NCBI RefSeq assembly: GCF_964063325.1
Contig: NZ_OZ061315.1
Location: forward strand, 3,348,001-3,412,000
DNA length: 64,000 nucleotides
Direction of reading: 5' to 3'
From: Hafnia alvei
GTDB taxonomy: Bacteria > Pseudomonadota > Gammaproteobacteria > Enterobacterales > Enterobacteriaceae
In this document: one piece after another, positions 20,766 through 30,762 of the stretch
Layout: each line of letters begins with the position of its first letter
Position numbering within the stretch: the stretch's first letter is position 1
Translations under genes and position numbers: made by a program
The notes under the pieces: model-generated
The model's input: the letters and a program-made list of their open reading frames with translations, nothing else
Told to the model about the DNA's origin: nothing
The model's database searches: none

Positions 20766-21344
20766 ATGCTCTTGCCACAGCCCAATCAACACTATTTAGT
20801 CATTACAGCCTTAGGCGCAGATCGCCCCGGTATCGTCAATAATATCACCCGCCACGTGAGCAGCTGCGGATGCAATATTGAAGACAGCCGTTTGGCAATG
20901 TTGGGCGAAGAGTTTACTTTTATCATGCTGTTATCCGGTAGCTGGAATGCGATTACCCTCATTGAATCGACTTTACCGCTCAAGGGCGTTGAGATGGATT
21001 TACTGATCGTGATGAAACGCACAACGTGGCATGAACGCCCAACCATGCCAGCCACCGTATGGGTGCAGGTTGAAGTCAAAGACTCCCCGCACATCATCGA
21101 GCGCTTCACCGACTTGTTCGATTCGCACCAAATGAATATTGCCGAACTGGTTTCTAAAACCCAACTAAGCCAAGACTCCGCGGCGCCAAAATTGTATATT
21201 CAAATCACAGCACACAGCCCTGCCAGCCAAGATGCAGAAAGTATTGAGCAAGCTTTTGAGAAGCTCTGTACAGAGCTCAGTGCGCAAGGCAGTATAAACG
21301 TGGTGAACTATTCCCTGCATGAAGATAAAGACGGAGAGCAGTAA
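20766..21344 (+). CDS. gcvR: Glycine cleavage system transcriptional repressor GcvR
   Basis: 192 residues from the ATG at 20766 (AGGA seven bases upstream); an upstream ATG at 20727 lacks homology. Two ACT domains are seen, the first starting HYLVITALGADRPGIV and the second at WVQVEVKDSPHIIERFT. GcvR binds GcvA in the presence or absence of glycine and so controls the gcvTHP operon. Divergent from dapA, and its stop overlaps the bcp start, as in E. coli. Confidence 0.95.
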   Translation: MLLPQPNQHYLVITALGADRPGIVNNITRHVSSCGCNIEDSRLAMLGEEFTFIMLLSGSWNAITLIESTLPLKGVEMDLLIVMKRTTWHERPTMPATVWVQVEVKDSPHIIERFTDLFDSHQMNIAELVSKTQLSQDSAAPKLYIQITAHSPASQDAESIEQAFEKLCTELSAQGSINVVNYSLHEDKDGEQ

Positions 21345-21814
21345 TGAGCCCATTGAAAGCCGGTAGCATCGCTCCTAAATTTACCTTGTTAGATCAAGAT
21401 GGTGAGCAAATCAGCTTGACCGACTTCCAAGGTCAGAAAGTTTTAGTCTATTTTTATCCAAAAGCCATGACTCCAGGCTGTACCGTTCAAGCCTGTGGAC
21501 TGCGCGACAATATGGATGAATTGAAAAAATTGGGCGTAGAAGTGCTCGGTATCAGCACCGATAAACCAGAAAAACTTTCCCGCTTTGTAGAAAAAGAAGT
21601 GCTTAATTTCACCTTGCTATCTGATGAAGATCACAAAGTGTGCGAAGAGTTTGGCGTATGGGGTGAAAAATCCTTTATGGGTAAAACCTACGACGGCATC
21701 CACCGCATCAGCTTCCTGATTGATGAAGAAGGCAAAGTTCAGCACGTATTCGACGATTTCAAAACCAGCAATCACCACGATATCGTTTTGGACTACGTCA
21801 AAAACAACGGTTAA
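21344..21814 (+). CDS. bcp: Thiol peroxidase Bcp (peroxiredoxin Q)
   Basis: 156 residues. PKAMTPGCTVQACGLRD holds the peroxidatic cysteine C46 and the resolving cysteine C51 of the atypical 2-Cys peroxiredoxin BCP/PrxQ group. It reduces hydrogen peroxide and organic hydroperoxides with thioredoxin in the cytoplasm. Its ATG overlaps the TAA of gcvR by one base, so the two are an operon. Confidence 0.96.
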   Translation: MSPLKAGSIAPKFTLLDQDGEQISLTDFQGQKVLVYFYPKAMTPGCTVQACGLRDNMDELKKLGVEVLGISTDKPEKLSRFVEKEVLNFTLLSDEDHKVCEEFGVWGEKSFMGKTYDGIHRISFLIDEEGKVQHVFDDFKTSNHHDIVLDYVKNNG

Positions 21815-21835
21815 TCAACCTTTGCTTTAAAATGC

Positions 21836-21865
21836 CAACGCCCTGCATGCAGGGCGTTGTTTTTT
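21836..21865 (+). terminator. Terminator of gcvR-bcp
   Basis: A perfect 24-base palindrome (CAACGCCCTGCA and its complement) followed by six T, 21 bases after the bcp stop and just before the convergent perM stop. Confidence 0.93.
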
Positions 21866-21880
21866 CTAGATCACTAACGA

Positions 21881-22954
21881 TTAATCCGCTTCGGAAATAA
21901 ACTCGTCAGGCCATGCGTGGATCACTGCTTTTACCAACGTCGCCAATGGAATCGCAAAGAAAACGCCCCAAAATCCCCATAGTCCACCAAAGATAATCAC
22001 CGAAAGAATGATCACCAGCGGATGCAAGTTCACCGCTTCGGAGAACAACAGCGGAACGAGCAGATTGCCATCCAAGCCTTGCACAACCAGATAAGCAACA
22101 AACAGCGTCCAGAAATCGGCGCCAAGTCCCCATTGGAACAACGCAACAATGACCACGGGGATCGTCACCAACACCGCACCGATATACGGGATCAGTACCG
22201 AGAACCCAACCAGCACGGCCAACAGCAAGGCATAATGCAAATCTACAACCAGAAAAACCAGATAGGTCGCCACGCCCACCACTACCATTTCGAGCACTTT
22301 GCCGCGAATATAGTTAGTGATTTGCTGATTCATCTCGATCCAAACCTGCCCAGCCAATCCGCGATCGCGCGGCAACACTCGCCGAACGGCATTCAGCATT
22401 TGCTCTTTGTCTTTCAGCAGGAAAAATACCATCAGCGGCACGAGAATAAGATAAATCGCCAGCGTAAGAAGCCCCACCAGCGATGCCAGTGATAATTTCA
22501 CCACCGATTCTCCCATCACCGCCAACTTGGCGCGGGTATTCTCTACCACCATATCAATAATGCCCGCATCCATCAGCGCCGGATAGCGCCTTGGCAGCGT
22601 TGCGGCAAACTCATAGAAGCGCGTCACCATTTTCGGCATATCGGCTAATAGATTAAATCCCTGCTGCCAAACCGCCGGAGCAATGACAAAAACAGACAGC
22701 AGCGTAATACCGCCAAATGCAATCAGCACGGCAACCACGGCCCATACGCGCGAAAAACCAATCAGCTGCAGTTTATGCGTTGGCCATTCCAACAGATAGG
22801 CCAGAACAATAGCCACCAGCAGCGGGGCCAGAATCCCATTGAAAAAATAAATGATACAAAAGCCGACGAGCAGGATAGTCAGTAATGCTATTGCCTGTGG
22901 ATCGGTAAAACGTCGTCGATACCACTGCATTAACATATCAAGCATGCGGGTCAC
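21881..22954 (-). CDS. perM: AI-2E family membrane protein PerM
   Basis: 357 residues, strongly hydrophobic, with about eight predicted membrane segments including pairs at the N-terminus (AIALLTILLVGFCIIYFF and LLVALVLAYLL-like blocks). The C-terminal HPLVIILSVIIFGGLWGFWG is the family hallmark. It belongs to the UPF0118/AI-2E family (YfgO/PerM) of putative permeases; the substrate is not established. It sits between bcp and bepA as in E. coli, except that the E. coli hyf hydrogenase operon is absent from this interval. Confidence 0.93.
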   Translation of the reverse strand: MTRMLDMLMQWYRRRFTDPQAIALLTILLVGFCIIYFFNGILAPLLVAIVLAYLLEWPTHKLQLIGFSRVWAVVAVLIAFGGITLLSVFVIAPAVWQQGFNLLADMPKMVTRFYEFAATLPRRYPALMDAGIIDMVVENTRAKLAVMGESVVKLSLASLVGLLTLAIYLILVPLMVFFLLKDKEQMLNAVRRVLPRDRGLAGQVWIEMNQQITNYIRGKVLEMVVVGVATYLVFLVVDLHYALLLAVLVGFSVLIPYIGAVLVTIPVVIVALFQWGLGADFWTLFVAYLVVQGLDGNLLVPLLFSEAVNLHPLVIILSVIIFGGLWGFWGVFFAIPLATLVKAVIHAWPDEFISEAD

Positions 22955-23243
22955 TCCTTAAGCTGCACAAGCGTACAGTTTATTATCCTTGAAAAGAGGT
23001 GGCGAAAAGCCAATAACGTAAAATGATGATTTTGCTGTCATGGCGGCGTGGAGTCGATCCTACTATGATGGCAGAATGAGTGTAATAGAGAGTGGCGTAG
23101 TTAAGAAGAACTCTTACAGGCCTTTGCTGTCAAAAATGCCATTGCGGATAACAAACCAATACGTTGTATCCTAATGATTCGTGTTTCTGCCAAGCAAAAA
23201 ATCCCCACATGGGTATAGATGAAACTGAATGGAACTGTCTCTT

Positions 23244-24728
23244 ATGACTTCTCGGTTTAAAACATCGGTTATCGCGACGATAGTTGCTGGTTTATTGCTG
23301 ACTGGCTCCATGCCAAGCCAAGCAGATCCAAACGATGACCAACTACCTGACATTGGTACTACCGCAGGGAACACGCTCAGCATCAACCAAGAGCTAGCAA
23401 TGGGTGATTTTTACGTGCGCCAGCTCCGTGCCAGTACGCCGCTTATCAACGATCCCTTATTGATTGAATATATCAACGGACTGGGGATGCGTTTGGTGTC
23501 CCATGCCCATTCGGTACGTACGCCGTTTCATTTCTATTTAGTGCGCAATGACGAAATCAACGCCTTCGCCTTCTTCGGCGGCAACGTGGTCTTACACTCC
23601 GCGCTATTCCGTTATACCGATAACGAAAGCCAGTTGGCTTCGGTCATGGCGCATGAAATTTCCCACGTGACTCAGCGCCATTTAGCCCGTGCGATGGAAG
23701 AGCAACAGCGTACGGCACCATTAACTTGGGTTGGCGCGCTGGGTTCAATATTGCTCGCGATGGCCAGCCCACAGGCGGGTATGGCGGCCTTAAGCGGTAC
23801 CTTAGCCGGTAGCCAACAAAATATGATCAGCTTCACTCAGCAAAATGAGCAAGAAGCTGACCGCATCGGTCTTCAGGTTCTACAGCGTTCCGGTTTCGAT
23901 CCGCAGGCCATGCCAAGTTTTCTGCAAAAGCTGTCCGATCAATCGCGCTATTCATCGAAGCCACCTGAAATTTTGCTGACTCACCCCCTGCCAGACAGCC
24001 GCCTATCCGACACCCGCAACCGTGCAAACCAGATGCCACCGCATCCCGTTCAGTCGTCACAAGACTACTTATTAGCGAAAGTGCGCGCGCTAGGCATGTA
24101 CAGCGGCGGGCAGGATGGAAATACCTACCTGACTGAAGATGTTCTTAAAGCGATGGAAAACGGCAACGTACGCGAACAAACCGCCGCTCGCTATGGCCGA
24201 GCCATTTTGTTCAGCCAAGCGAATAAATATGATGATGCGCGTAAAATGCTGCAACCGTTGCTCGATAGCCAGCCAAACAATATCTGGTTTATCGACCTGA
24301 TGACCGATATCGATTTAGAGCAGAAGAAAGCCCCGGCGGCTATCGCGCGTTTAGAATCAGCACTCGCAAAAAACCGCAACGAACCCGTGTTACAAATCAA
24401 CTTGGCAAATGCCTACGTTGAAGGCAACCAGCCTGCCAAAGCTTCACGCATTCTTTATCGCTACACTTTTGATCATCCAAACGATCCCAACGGCTGGGAC
24501 ATTCTCGCTCAGGCCAGCGCCGCACAGGGGATCCGTGATGAAGAGCTATCCGCCCGCGCAGAAAGTTTGGCGCTGGTAGGACAATTGGATCAAGCGATTG
24601 GCTTACTCAGCAACGCCAGTGCCCTGATGCCGGTTGGCAGCCTAAAACAGGCGCGCTACGACGCGCGTATCGATCAACTGCGCCAACTACAACAAAGCTT
24701 CAAGCAGTATCAACGCGGAGGCCGCTAA
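23244..24728 (+). CDS. bepA: Periplasmic metalloprotease/chaperone BepA
   Basis: 494 residues. A signal peptide ends near SQADP. An M48 peptidase domain holds [10 protein letters not shown] (HExxH, zinc site), a third ligand in EQEADRIG and a plug region; the C-terminal half consists of TPR repeats (for example [18 protein letters not shown] helices). BepA promotes LptD maturation or degrades stalled LptD at the BAM complex. I chose the ATG at 23244, which has GGAAC eight bases upstream; the ATG at 23229 would add five residues but has no ribosome site. Followed closely by yfgD. Confidence 0.94.
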   Translation: MTSRFKTSVIATIVAGLLLTGSMPSQADPNDDQLPDIGTTAGNTLSINQELAMGDFYVRQLRASTPLINDPLLIEYINGLGMRLVSHAHSVRTPFHFYLVRNDEINAFAFFGGNVVLHSALFRYTDNESQLASVMAHEISHVTQRHLARAMEEQQRTAPLTWVGALGSILLAMASPQAGMAALSGTLAGSQQNMISFTQQNEQEADRIGLQVLQRSGFDPQAMPSFLQKLSDQSRYSSKPPEILLTHPLPDSRLSDTRNRANQMPPHPVQSSQDYLLAKVRALGMYSGGQDGNTYLTEDVLKAMENGNVREQTAARYGRAILFSQANKYDDARKMLQPLLDSQPNNIWFIDLMTDIDLEQKKAPAAIARLESALAKNRNEPVLQINLANAYVEGNQPAKASRILYRYTFDHPNDPNGWDILAQASAAQGIRDEELSARAESLALVGQLDQAIGLLSNASALMPVGSLKQARYDARIDQLRQLQQSFKQYQRGGR

Positions 24729-24737
24729 GGAAAACCT

Positions 24738-25094
24738 ATGTCACAACACGTCACGATTTATCACAACCCACGCTGCTCTAAGAGCCGTGAAACACTCGCG
24801 CTGATAAAAGAACAAGGTATTGAGCCAACTATCGTGCATTATCTGGAGACACCTCCCGATGCTGCAACGTTGAAAACGCTGCTGAAAGAACTCGGATTCA
24901 CCTCCGCTCGTCAGCTGATGCGCCATAAAGAAGATCTGTATAAAGAACTTAGCCTTGCCGATGAATCGTTAACTGAAGATCAGCTTATCGGCGCCATGAT
25001 CAACAACCCGAAATTGATCGAGCGCCCAATCGTGGTTAAAGGCAAAAAAGCCCGTATTGGTCGTCCGCCAGAGCAGGTATTAGACATTCTCTAA
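24738..25094 (+). CDS. yfgD: ArsC-family reductase YfgD
   Basis: 118 residues of the glutaredoxin-dependent arsenate reductase type: YHNPRCSKSRETL with catalytic cysteine C12 region, and NPKLIERPIVV near the C-terminus, the arsenate-binding arginine block. E. coli YfgD is a paralogue of plasmid ArsC of uncertain physiological role. AGGA lies directly upstream; nine bases separate it from bepA, with which it is likely co-transcribed. Confidence 0.92.
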   Translation: MSQHVTIYHNPRCSKSRETLALIKEQGIEPTIVHYLETPPDAATLKTLLKELGFTSARQLMRHKEDLYKELSLADESLTEDQLIGAMINNPKLIERPIVVKGKKARIGRPPEQVLDIL

Positions 25095-25108
25095 CGCGAG
25101 GTTTTCAT

Positions 25109-25687
25109 ATGGAACAGCCCGTCTTGAAAGGCAAACGTGTCGAGCTTCACCCGCTGCAGGTTGAACATCGCCAGCCAATTATCGATGCCGCCTCAGACGG
25201 GCAACTGTGGGAAATGACGCTAACGGTCATTCCAAGCCCGCAATCCATTGATAAATATCTCACCCATGCTTTTGAACAGCGTGAAAACGGCAGTCAGATG
25301 CCGTTTGTTATCGTCGATGCCGACAGCCGCAAAGTGGTCGGCTACACCCGATTTTGGAAAATTGATTCTGCCAACCGGAAACTCGAAATTGGTCATACGT
25401 GGCTGAGCCACTCCTTCCAACGCTCAGGCATCAATACCGAAGCAAAATACCTGCTGCTTAGCTATGCGTTTGAAATGATGAACTGTGTTCGCGTACAGTT
25501 CACCACCGATGAAAACAACGCACGTTCCCGCGCAGCTATTTTACGCATCGGTGCTCAGCAAGAGGGAATAATCCGCCACGAACGTATCATGCCAGATGGC
25601 CGAAAACGCAACTCGGTGCGGTTTAGTATTATTGATGATGAATGGGGAATCGTGAAGGCGGGGCTTGAGAGCAAAATGCGGGATTAG
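25109..25687 (+). CDS. GNAT family N-acetyltransferase
   Basis: 192 residues of the RimJ/RimL-like branch (Acetyltransf_3): opening LKGKRVELHPL, middle RKVVGYTRFWKID, and EIGHTWLSHSFQRSGINTE, the strand and loop that contact acetyl-CoA. These enzymes acetylate amino groups of proteins or small molecules; the substrate cannot be told. It is 14 bases after yfgD with GCGAGG before the start, so probably the last gene of the bepA operon. It has no counterpart between yfgD and hda in E. coli. Confidence 0.88.
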   Translation: MEQPVLKGKRVELHPLQVEHRQPIIDAASDGQLWEMTLTVIPSPQSIDKYLTHAFEQRENGSQMPFVIVDADSRKVVGYTRFWKIDSANRKLEIGHTWLSHSFQRSGINTEAKYLLLSYAFEMMNCVRVQFTTDENNARSRAAILRIGAQQEGIIRHERIMPDGRKRNSVRFSIIDDEWGIVKAGLESKMRD

Positions 25688-25771
25688 GAACTGACTACTC
25701 ATGTTGATTCTGTGTAAGATTTCGCCCGTATTTTCAACGTACGAAACCTTACCGCCCAAGCTAAAAGCGCC

Positions 25772-26473
25772 CTACAACGACAATATCTCTTTCACAAACG
25801 GAATAGTGAGCTTACGCTGCGCCGTTATCGACGCATGATCCAGCTGATCTAACGTCATAAAAAGGGTTCGCATTTCACGATCCAACCGCTTTAATAAGAA
25901 TCGGCCTACGTCCTCAGGCAGCTCAAACCCGCGCAGCTTTGAACGCAGCTGTAGCGCTAAGAGTTTGTCCTCATCGCCAAGCGGCTGAAGTTTATAAATT
26001 TGCCCCCAGTCCAGGCGCGAAGCCAAATCGGGCAAATGAAGATTAAGCTGACGAGGTGGGCGATCGCCAGTGATCAGCAACCGAGTACGGCCAGTTTCAA
26101 GAATGCGATTATAGAGATTGAAAATCGCCATTTCCCACTCTTCTTCTCCGGCGATACATTCAATGTTATCAATGCAAACCAAAGAAAGCTGCTCCATGCC
26201 ATCCAACACTTCAGGCACAAAGTAGGCGCGTTTATCCAAAGGCACGTAGCCCACGGCTTCGCCGCGTTGGGAAAGTTCAGCACAGGCCGCATGCAACAGA
26301 TGGCTGCGCCCTCCGCCCTCACGCGACCAGAAATAGATATAAGTACCATGCTCCTGCTGCAAAGCACCCTGCAATGCGGCTAGCAGAGAAGAATTCTCTC
26401 CCGAATAGAAACTCGCAAAAGTCTCGTCATCAGGCAAATAAAGTGGCAGTGAAAGCTGTGCCGGCGTGTTCAG
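25772..26473 (-). CDS. hda: DnaA inactivator Hda (CTG start)
   Basis: 233 residues. Hda, with the DNA-loaded sliding clamp, stimulates ATP hydrolysis by DnaA and so prevents re-initiation of replication. The N-terminal QLSLPL is the clamp-binding motif; an AAA+ fold follows with a degenerate Walker A ([10 protein letters not shown]), Walker B (LVCIDNIE) and an arginine-finger region (LASRLDWG). I chose CTG at 26471-26473: it gives the E. coli N-terminus ([11 protein letters not shown]), E. coli hda is known to start with CTG, and GAGG lies five bases upstream. A GTG two codons earlier overlaps the ribosome site. Only 23 bases separate this start from the uraA terminator. Confidence 0.94.
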   Translation of the reverse strand: MNTPAQLSLPLYLPDDETFASFYSGENSSLLAALQGALQQEHGTYIYFWSREGGGRSHLLHAACAELSQRGEAVGYVPLDKRAYFVPEVLDGMEQLSLVCIDNIECIAGEEEWEMAIFNLYNRILETGRTRLLITGDRPPRQLNLHLPDLASRLDWGQIYKLQPLGDEDKLLALQLRSKLRGFELPEDVGRFLLKRLDREMRTLFMTLDQLDHASITAQRKLTIPFVKEILSL

Positions 26474-26496
26474 AAGCACCTCAAACCAAAACAGGC

Positions 26497-26533
26497 AAAA
26501 AAACGCCGCCAGTTTAACACATAAACTGGCGGC
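26497..26533 (-). terminator. Terminator of uraA, directly upstream of hda
   Basis: Minus strand: a perfect 12-bp stem GCCGCCAGTTTA / TAAACTGGCGGC with a five-base loop, then G and seven T. It lies between uraA and hda, so hda needs read-through or a promoter inside uraA. Confidence 0.92.
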
Positions 26534-26560
26534 TGTTGAGCGAGGATCTTAAGGATCTGA

Positions 26561-27853
26561 TTAACGCGCGGGCGTTTGCTCTTCGTCCGTTTCGTCAAGG
26601 ATCACTTCTTCACCACGAACCATGCTGATCACTTTGAATAACAGGCTCATGGCAATACCGACAATCGTCGCCAATGCCATGCCTTTCAATTCGGCGGCAC
26701 CAATGTGGATCGTTGCGCCGCTCACGCCAATAATCAAAATAATCGACGTCAGGATCAGGTTCTGCGCTTTGTTGTAGTCCACTTTTGATTCGATCAGCAC
26801 GCGAATACCCGATGCACCGATTACGCCGTACAACAGCAGAGAAACGCCGCCCATCACCGGCACGGGCACCATCTGAATCGCCGCCGCCAGTTTACCAATG
26901 CAGGATAGCAGAATAGCCAAAACCGCAGCGCCACCAATTACCCATGTGCTATACACTTTGGTAATCGCCATCACGCCGATATTTTCGCCGTAGGTGGTAT
27001 TTGGCGTTGAGCCGAAGAACCCAGAGAACATGGTCGACAAACCATTCGCAAACATCGAACGATGCAAACCAGGATCACGCAGCAAATCTTTCTTCACGAT
27101 ATTCGCCGTCACCACCAGATGGCCCACGTGCTCGGCAATCACCACCAACGCAGCAGGCAGAATAGTTAGGATCGCAAACCACTCGAATTTCGGCGTGTAG
27201 AAAGTCGGTAACGCAAACCAGTGAGCTTCACGGATAGGTGTTAAATCCACCACGCCCATGGCAAATGACAGCGCATACCCTGCCAGCACACCGATTAAAA
27301 TAGGGATAATCGCTAAAAAACCGCGAAACAGCACCGAGCCCAGCACGGTTACCCCTAAGGTCACCATCGAAATAGTGATCGTAGTGGTGTCTACCGATGC
27401 GCCGCTGGCTGGCAGCAATCCCGCCATATTCGCGGCAACGCCTGCCAGTTCAAGTCCGATAACCGCAACAATCGCCCCCATCGCCGCCGGTGGGAACATC
27501 ACATCCAGCCAGCCTGTACCGGCTTTTTTCACAATCAGCGCCACTAAGCAGAACAGGGCACCGCACACAATAAAACCACCAAGTGCCAGCTCATAACCTA
27601 AGGGCAACAGCAGCATAACCGGTGAAATAAAGGCAAAACTAGACCCTAAATAAGCCGGGATTTTTCCCTTACAAATGAATAAATACAGCAGCGTACCGAT
27701 GCCGTTAAACAGCAAGACCGTCGCAGGGTTTATCTTGAATAGAATAGGCACCAGCACCGTTGCGCCAAACATGGCGAACAAATGCTGGAAGCTCAACGGA
27801 ATCGTTTGCAAAAGCGGTGGGCGTTCGCTTACTCCGATGACGCGACGAGTCAT
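26561..27853 (-). CDS. uraA: Uracil:proton symporter UraA
   Basis: 430 residues of the nucleobase-ascorbate transporter family with 14 membrane segments. It opens with PPLLQTIPLSFQHLFAMFGATVLVP; the substrate-site motifs ELAGVAANMAG and AEHVGHLV (Glu and His) and TTYGENIGVMA are present. It imports uracil, which upp then converts to UMP. In E. coli upp and uraA form an operon; here they are in the same order, but a terminator and a palindromic repeat lie in the 250-base gap, so uraA may also have its own promoter. Confidence 0.96.
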   Translation of the reverse strand: MTRRVIGVSERPPLLQTIPLSFQHLFAMFGATVLVPILFKINPATVLLFNGIGTLLYLFICKGKIPAYLGSSFAFISPVMLLLPLGYELALGGFIVCGALFCLVALIVKKAGTGWLDVMFPPAAMGAIVAVIGLELAGVAANMAGLLPASGASVDTTTITISMVTLGVTVLGSVLFRGFLAIIPILIGVLAGYALSFAMGVVDLTPIREAHWFALPTFYTPKFEWFAILTILPAALVVIAEHVGHLVVTANIVKKDLLRDPGLHRSMFANGLSTMFSGFFGSTPNTTYGENIGVMAITKVYSTWVIGGAAVLAILLSCIGKLAAAIQMVPVPVMGGVSLLLYGVIGASGIRVLIESKVDYNKAQNLILTSIILIIGVSGATIHIGAAELKGMALATIVGIAMSLLFKVISMVRGEEVILDETDEEQTPAR

Positions 27854-27950
27854 GTTTTTATCCTCTAAGTGATTTTATTGAATAGTCAGGTGTTGTGTTT
27901 TTAGCTTGGTCTACCCGCGTTAAGAATGCCGGATATAGACTAATGCTGGT

Positions 27951-28048
27951 CACTTAAGCATGATTTTAGGGGAAGCACACCGATGGGGTCGTAACAGCTT
28001 TAGCTGCCTGAGCGCCCGCGGTGTGCTAGCCCCATGTATCTCTTAAAC
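27951..28048. repeat. Palindromic repeat, copy A
   Basis: A 98-base imperfect palindrome starts CACTTAAG and ends CTTAAAC. A long stem pairs AGCACACCG (27974-27982) with CGGTGTGCT (28019-28027), flanked by GGGG/CCCC, and an inner hairpin CAGC-TTTA-GCTG (27995-28006) sits in the loop. A closely similar copy lies at 51042-51149. It lies between the upp terminator and uraA. Confidence 0.85.
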
Positions 28049-28070
28049 GATCGGCATGAGGGTATAGACC

Positions 28071-28096
28071 AAAAAAAAGCCGACTCTCAAGTCGGC
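28071..28096 (-). terminator. Terminator of upp
   Basis: Minus strand: 7-bp stem GCCGACT / AGTCGGC with a TGAG loop, followed by eight T, seven bases past the upp stop. Confidence 0.9.
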
Positions 28097-28103
28097 TCAA
28101 TTA

Positions 28104-28730
28104 TTATTTCGTACCAAATATCTTATCGCCCGCATCGCCCAAGCCAGGAATGATGTACCCCTTCTCATTCAAGCCCTGATCGATAGACGCGGTGTACAGC
28201 TCAACGTCTGGGTGCACTTTTTCTAACGCCGCAATACCTTCTGGCGCAGCAACCAGTACTAATACTTTAATGCTGTGGCAGCCGGCTTTTTTCAGCAGAT
28301 CGATAGTGGCAATCATAGAACCACCGGTTGCCAGCATTGGGTCAACCACCAGCGCCATACGTTCATCGATGTTTGAAACTAATTTCTGGAAGTAAGGCAC
28401 TGGCTCCAGGGTTTCTTCGTCACGATAAACACCAACCACGCTGATACGTGCGCTTGGAACATGTTCCAGCACGCCTTCCATCATGCCCAAACCTGCGCGC
28501 AGGATTGGAACCACGGTGATTTTTTTACCTTTGATCTGATCGACTTCGACAGGACCACACCAACCATCAATTGTTACTTTTTCTGTTTCGAGGTCTGCGG
28601 TCGCTTCATAGGTCAGTAAACTCCCGACCTCTGATGCCAATTCACGAAAACGTTTGGTGCTAATATCGTTCTCGCGCATCAAGCCCAGTTTATGTCTTAC
28701 GAGCGGGTGTTTTACTTCGACGATCTTCAT
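28104..28730 (-). CDS. upp: Uracil phosphoribosyltransferase
   Basis: 208 residues, the E. coli length. It converts uracil and PRPP to UMP in pyrimidine salvage. The PRPP loop [15 protein letters not shown] and the uracil-binding C-terminus [15 protein letters not shown] are intact. Two ATGs stand in tandem; I chose the second (28730), eight bases after GGGAG and matching the E. coli N-terminus [10 protein letters not shown]. Promoter at 28759-28781. Confidence 0.97.
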   Translation of the reverse strand: MKIVEVKHPLVRHKLGLMRENDISTKRFRELASEVGSLLTYEATADLETEKVTIDGWCGPVEVDQIKGKKITVVPILRAGLGMMEGVLEHVPSARISVVGVYRDEETLEPVPYFQKLVSNIDERMALVVDPMLATGGSMIATIDLLKKAGCHSIKVLVLVAAPEGIAALEKVHPDVELYTASIDQGLNEKGYIIPGLGDAGDKIFGTK

Positions 28731-28758
28731 CATTTCATCTCCCAGGTTGCGGTCAGCG

Positions 28759-28781
28759 CAAAAAAAAATCGCGAGATTATA
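28759..28781 (-). promoter_or_regulatory. upp promoter with UTP-sensitive type start region
   Basis: Minus strand: -10 TATAAT (28776-28781), then five bases, then GA followed by nine T and G. In E. coli upp an initial transcribed sequence of the same kind (GA followed by a T-run) makes start-site choice depend on UTP through slippage. The sequence is seen here directly; regulation is inferred from that family knowledge. Confidence 0.7.
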
Positions 28782-28884
28782 ACGCCTTTTAAATTCCGCG
28801 CCACCGTTAAAATCATGATCCAGATCAGCTTAGATGAGATCTACACGGATTACAGGAAAAAATCAGATCCCCTTCACAAGCCGC

Positions 28885-28913
28885 TCGCAAACGTTTGCCT
28901 AGACTGTTAGAAT
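28885..28913 (+). promoter_or_regulatory. PurR operator and -10 of purM
   Basis: TCGCAAACGTTTGCCT (28885-28900) matches 14 of 16 positions of the PurR palindrome ACGCAAACGTTTGCGT. A likely -10, TAGAAT, lies at 28908-28913. Binding there would block the promoter of purM-purN, as in E. coli. Confidence 0.82.
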
Positions 28914-29045
28914 TGCCGCGCTTTTGAATATTTCAGTGTGCGTTCTGTTATCCGATGCAAGTGCAAGCCGCACCGTTACTGAGCTAGCGGTTCCTTTGTA
29001 CTCCTGATATCAGAACTCATCCTAACCGCCATGGGGATTTTCGCA

Positions 29046-30086
29046 GTGACCGACAAAACCGCTCTCAGTTACAAAGACGCAGGTGTAGACATTGATGCTG
29101 GCAATGCCTTAGTTGATCGCATTAAAGGCGTGGTAAAAGAAACTCGCCGCCCGGAAGTTATGGGTGGTCTGGGTGGATTTGGCGCACTTTGTGCCCTACC
29201 ACAAAAATATCGCGAACCCATTCTGGTTTCAGGCACCGACGGCGTCGGCACCAAATTACGTCTGGCGATGGATTTAAAACGCCACGACACTATCGGTATT
29301 GATTTGGTCGCGATGTGTGTTAATGACTTGGTCGTTCAAGGCGCTGAACCACTGTTCTTCCTCGATTATTATGCGACCGGAAAATTAGACGTAGACACCG
29401 CAGCCAGCGTTATCACCGGCATTGCCGAAGGCTGCAAGCAGTCAGGCTGCGCATTAGTCGGTGGTGAAACCGCTGAAATGCCGGGTATGTATCACGGTGA
29501 AGATTACGACGTTGCAGGCTTCTGCGTCGGCGTGGTTGAAAAATCCGAAATTATTGACGGCAGCAAGGTTCAAGCGGGCGATGTACTCATCGCGCTGGGC
29601 GCAAGCGGCCCGCACTCCAACGGCTATTCACTGGTGCGCAAGATTTTGGAAGTCAGCCATACCGATCCGCTCAAAGAAGAGCTGGATGGCAAACCGCTGG
29701 CAGACCATCTACTGGCACCCACTAAGATCTACGTAAAATCTATTCTTAAGCTGATTGAAGAACACGACATCCACGCGATCGCCCACCTCACCGGCGGCGG
29801 TTTCTGGGAAAACATTCCGCGCGTACTGCCAGAGGGCACGCAGGCCGTTATCGATGAATCCAGCTGGCAGTGGCCATCGGTCTTTAACTGGCTGCAGCAG
29901 GCGGGCAACGTTAGCCGGCACGAAATGTATCGCACCTTCAACTGCGGCGTAGGCATGATCATCGCACTGCCAGCTTCAGAGGTTGATGCTGCGATTGCGC
30001 TCATGAACGCCCACGGCGAAAAAGCATGGAAAATTGGTGCAATCGCGGCGTCAAATACTGACGAACGCGTTGTGATCAACGCATAA
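29046..30086 (+). CDS. purM: AIR synthetase (PurM)
   Basis: 346 residues. PurM closes the imidazole ring: FGAM plus ATP to AIR. Conserved blocks: [29 protein letters not shown] (ATP site), [11 protein letters not shown] and [13 protein letters not shown] chose GTG at 29046, matching the E. coli GTG start and N-terminus VTDKTALSY, with GGGGA eight bases upstream; an ATG at 29031 overlaps that ribosome site. First gene of purM-purN. Confidence 0.96.
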   Translation: MTDKTALSYKDAGVDIDAGNALVDRIKGVVKETRRPEVMGGLGGFGALCALPQKYREPILVSGTDGVGTKLRLAMDLKRHDTIGIDLVAMCVNDLVVQGAEPLFFLDYYATGKLDVDTAASVITGIAEGCKQSGCALVGGETAEMPGMYHGEDYDVAGFCVGVVEKSEIIDGSKVQAGDVLIALGASGPHSNGYSLVRKILEVSHTDPLKEELDGKPLADHLLAPTKIYVKSILKLIEEHDIHAIAHLTGGGFWENIPRVLPEGTQAVIDESSWQWPSVFNWLQQAGNVSRHEMYRTFNCGVGMIIALPASEVDAAIALMNAHGEKAWKIGAIAASNTDERVVINA

Positions 30087-30098
30087 GCGACTGAGCCA

Positions 30099-30737
30099 AT
30101 GAAAAACATCGTCGTTTTAATTTCCGGCAACGGTAGCAATCTACAGGCGTTAATTGACGCCTGTAGCCATGGGCGCATTCGTGGACGCATCAACGCCGTG
30201 TTCAGCAATAAAGCAAACGCTTATGGGCTTGAACGTGCGGCACAGGACGCTATTCCCACGCACTGTCTAGACCCCAAATCCTATGCCGACCGCGATGCTT
30301 TTGATCTGGCATTAATGCAAGAGATCGACGGCTATCAGCCTGATTTAGTGGTTTTAGCGGGCTACATGCGTATTTTATCTCCGCGTTTTGTTCAGCATTA
30401 CCAAGGGCGGATGCTCAATATCCACCCTTCTCTGCTGCCCAAATATCCGGGATTACACACGCACCAGCAGGCGCTGAGCAACGGTGATGAAGAGCATGGC
30501 ACCTCGGTGCACTTTGTCACTGATGAACTTGACGGCGGGCCGGTTGTTCTGCAGGCCAAAGTTCCGATTTTCGAACATGACAGCGAAGATGAAATTATCG
30601 AGCGCGTTCAGGTGCAAGAGCATTCCATCTACCCGCTGGTTATAAGCTGGTTTATTGATGGACGCTTAAAGGCTAAAGACGATGCTGCGTGGTTAGACGG
30701 CATTCGTTTACCCCCACAAGGGTACGCGCCAGATTAA
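30099..30737 (+). CDS. purN: GAR transformylase (PurN)
   Basis: 212 residues. PurN formylates glycinamide ribonucleotide with 10-formyl-tetrahydrofolate. The GSNLQALIDA phosphate loop, LAGYMRIL folate loop, NIHPSLLPKYPG with catalytic Asn and His, and SVHFVTDELDGG with the catalytic Asp are all intact. It follows purM by 12 bases and ends in a terminator. Confidence 0.97.
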   Translation: MKNIVVLISGNGSNLQALIDACSHGRIRGRINAVFSNKANAYGLERAAQDAIPTHCLDPKSYADRDAFDLALMQEIDGYQPDLVVLAGYMRILSPRFVQHYQGRMLNIHPSLLPKYPGLHTHQQALSNGDEEHGTSVHFVTDELDGGPVVLQAKVPIFEHDSEDEIIERVQVQEHSIYPLVISWFIDGRLKAKDDAAWLDGIRLPPQGYAPD

Positions 30738-30762
30738 ACGACGCCTCACCGTCGCAATAAAC

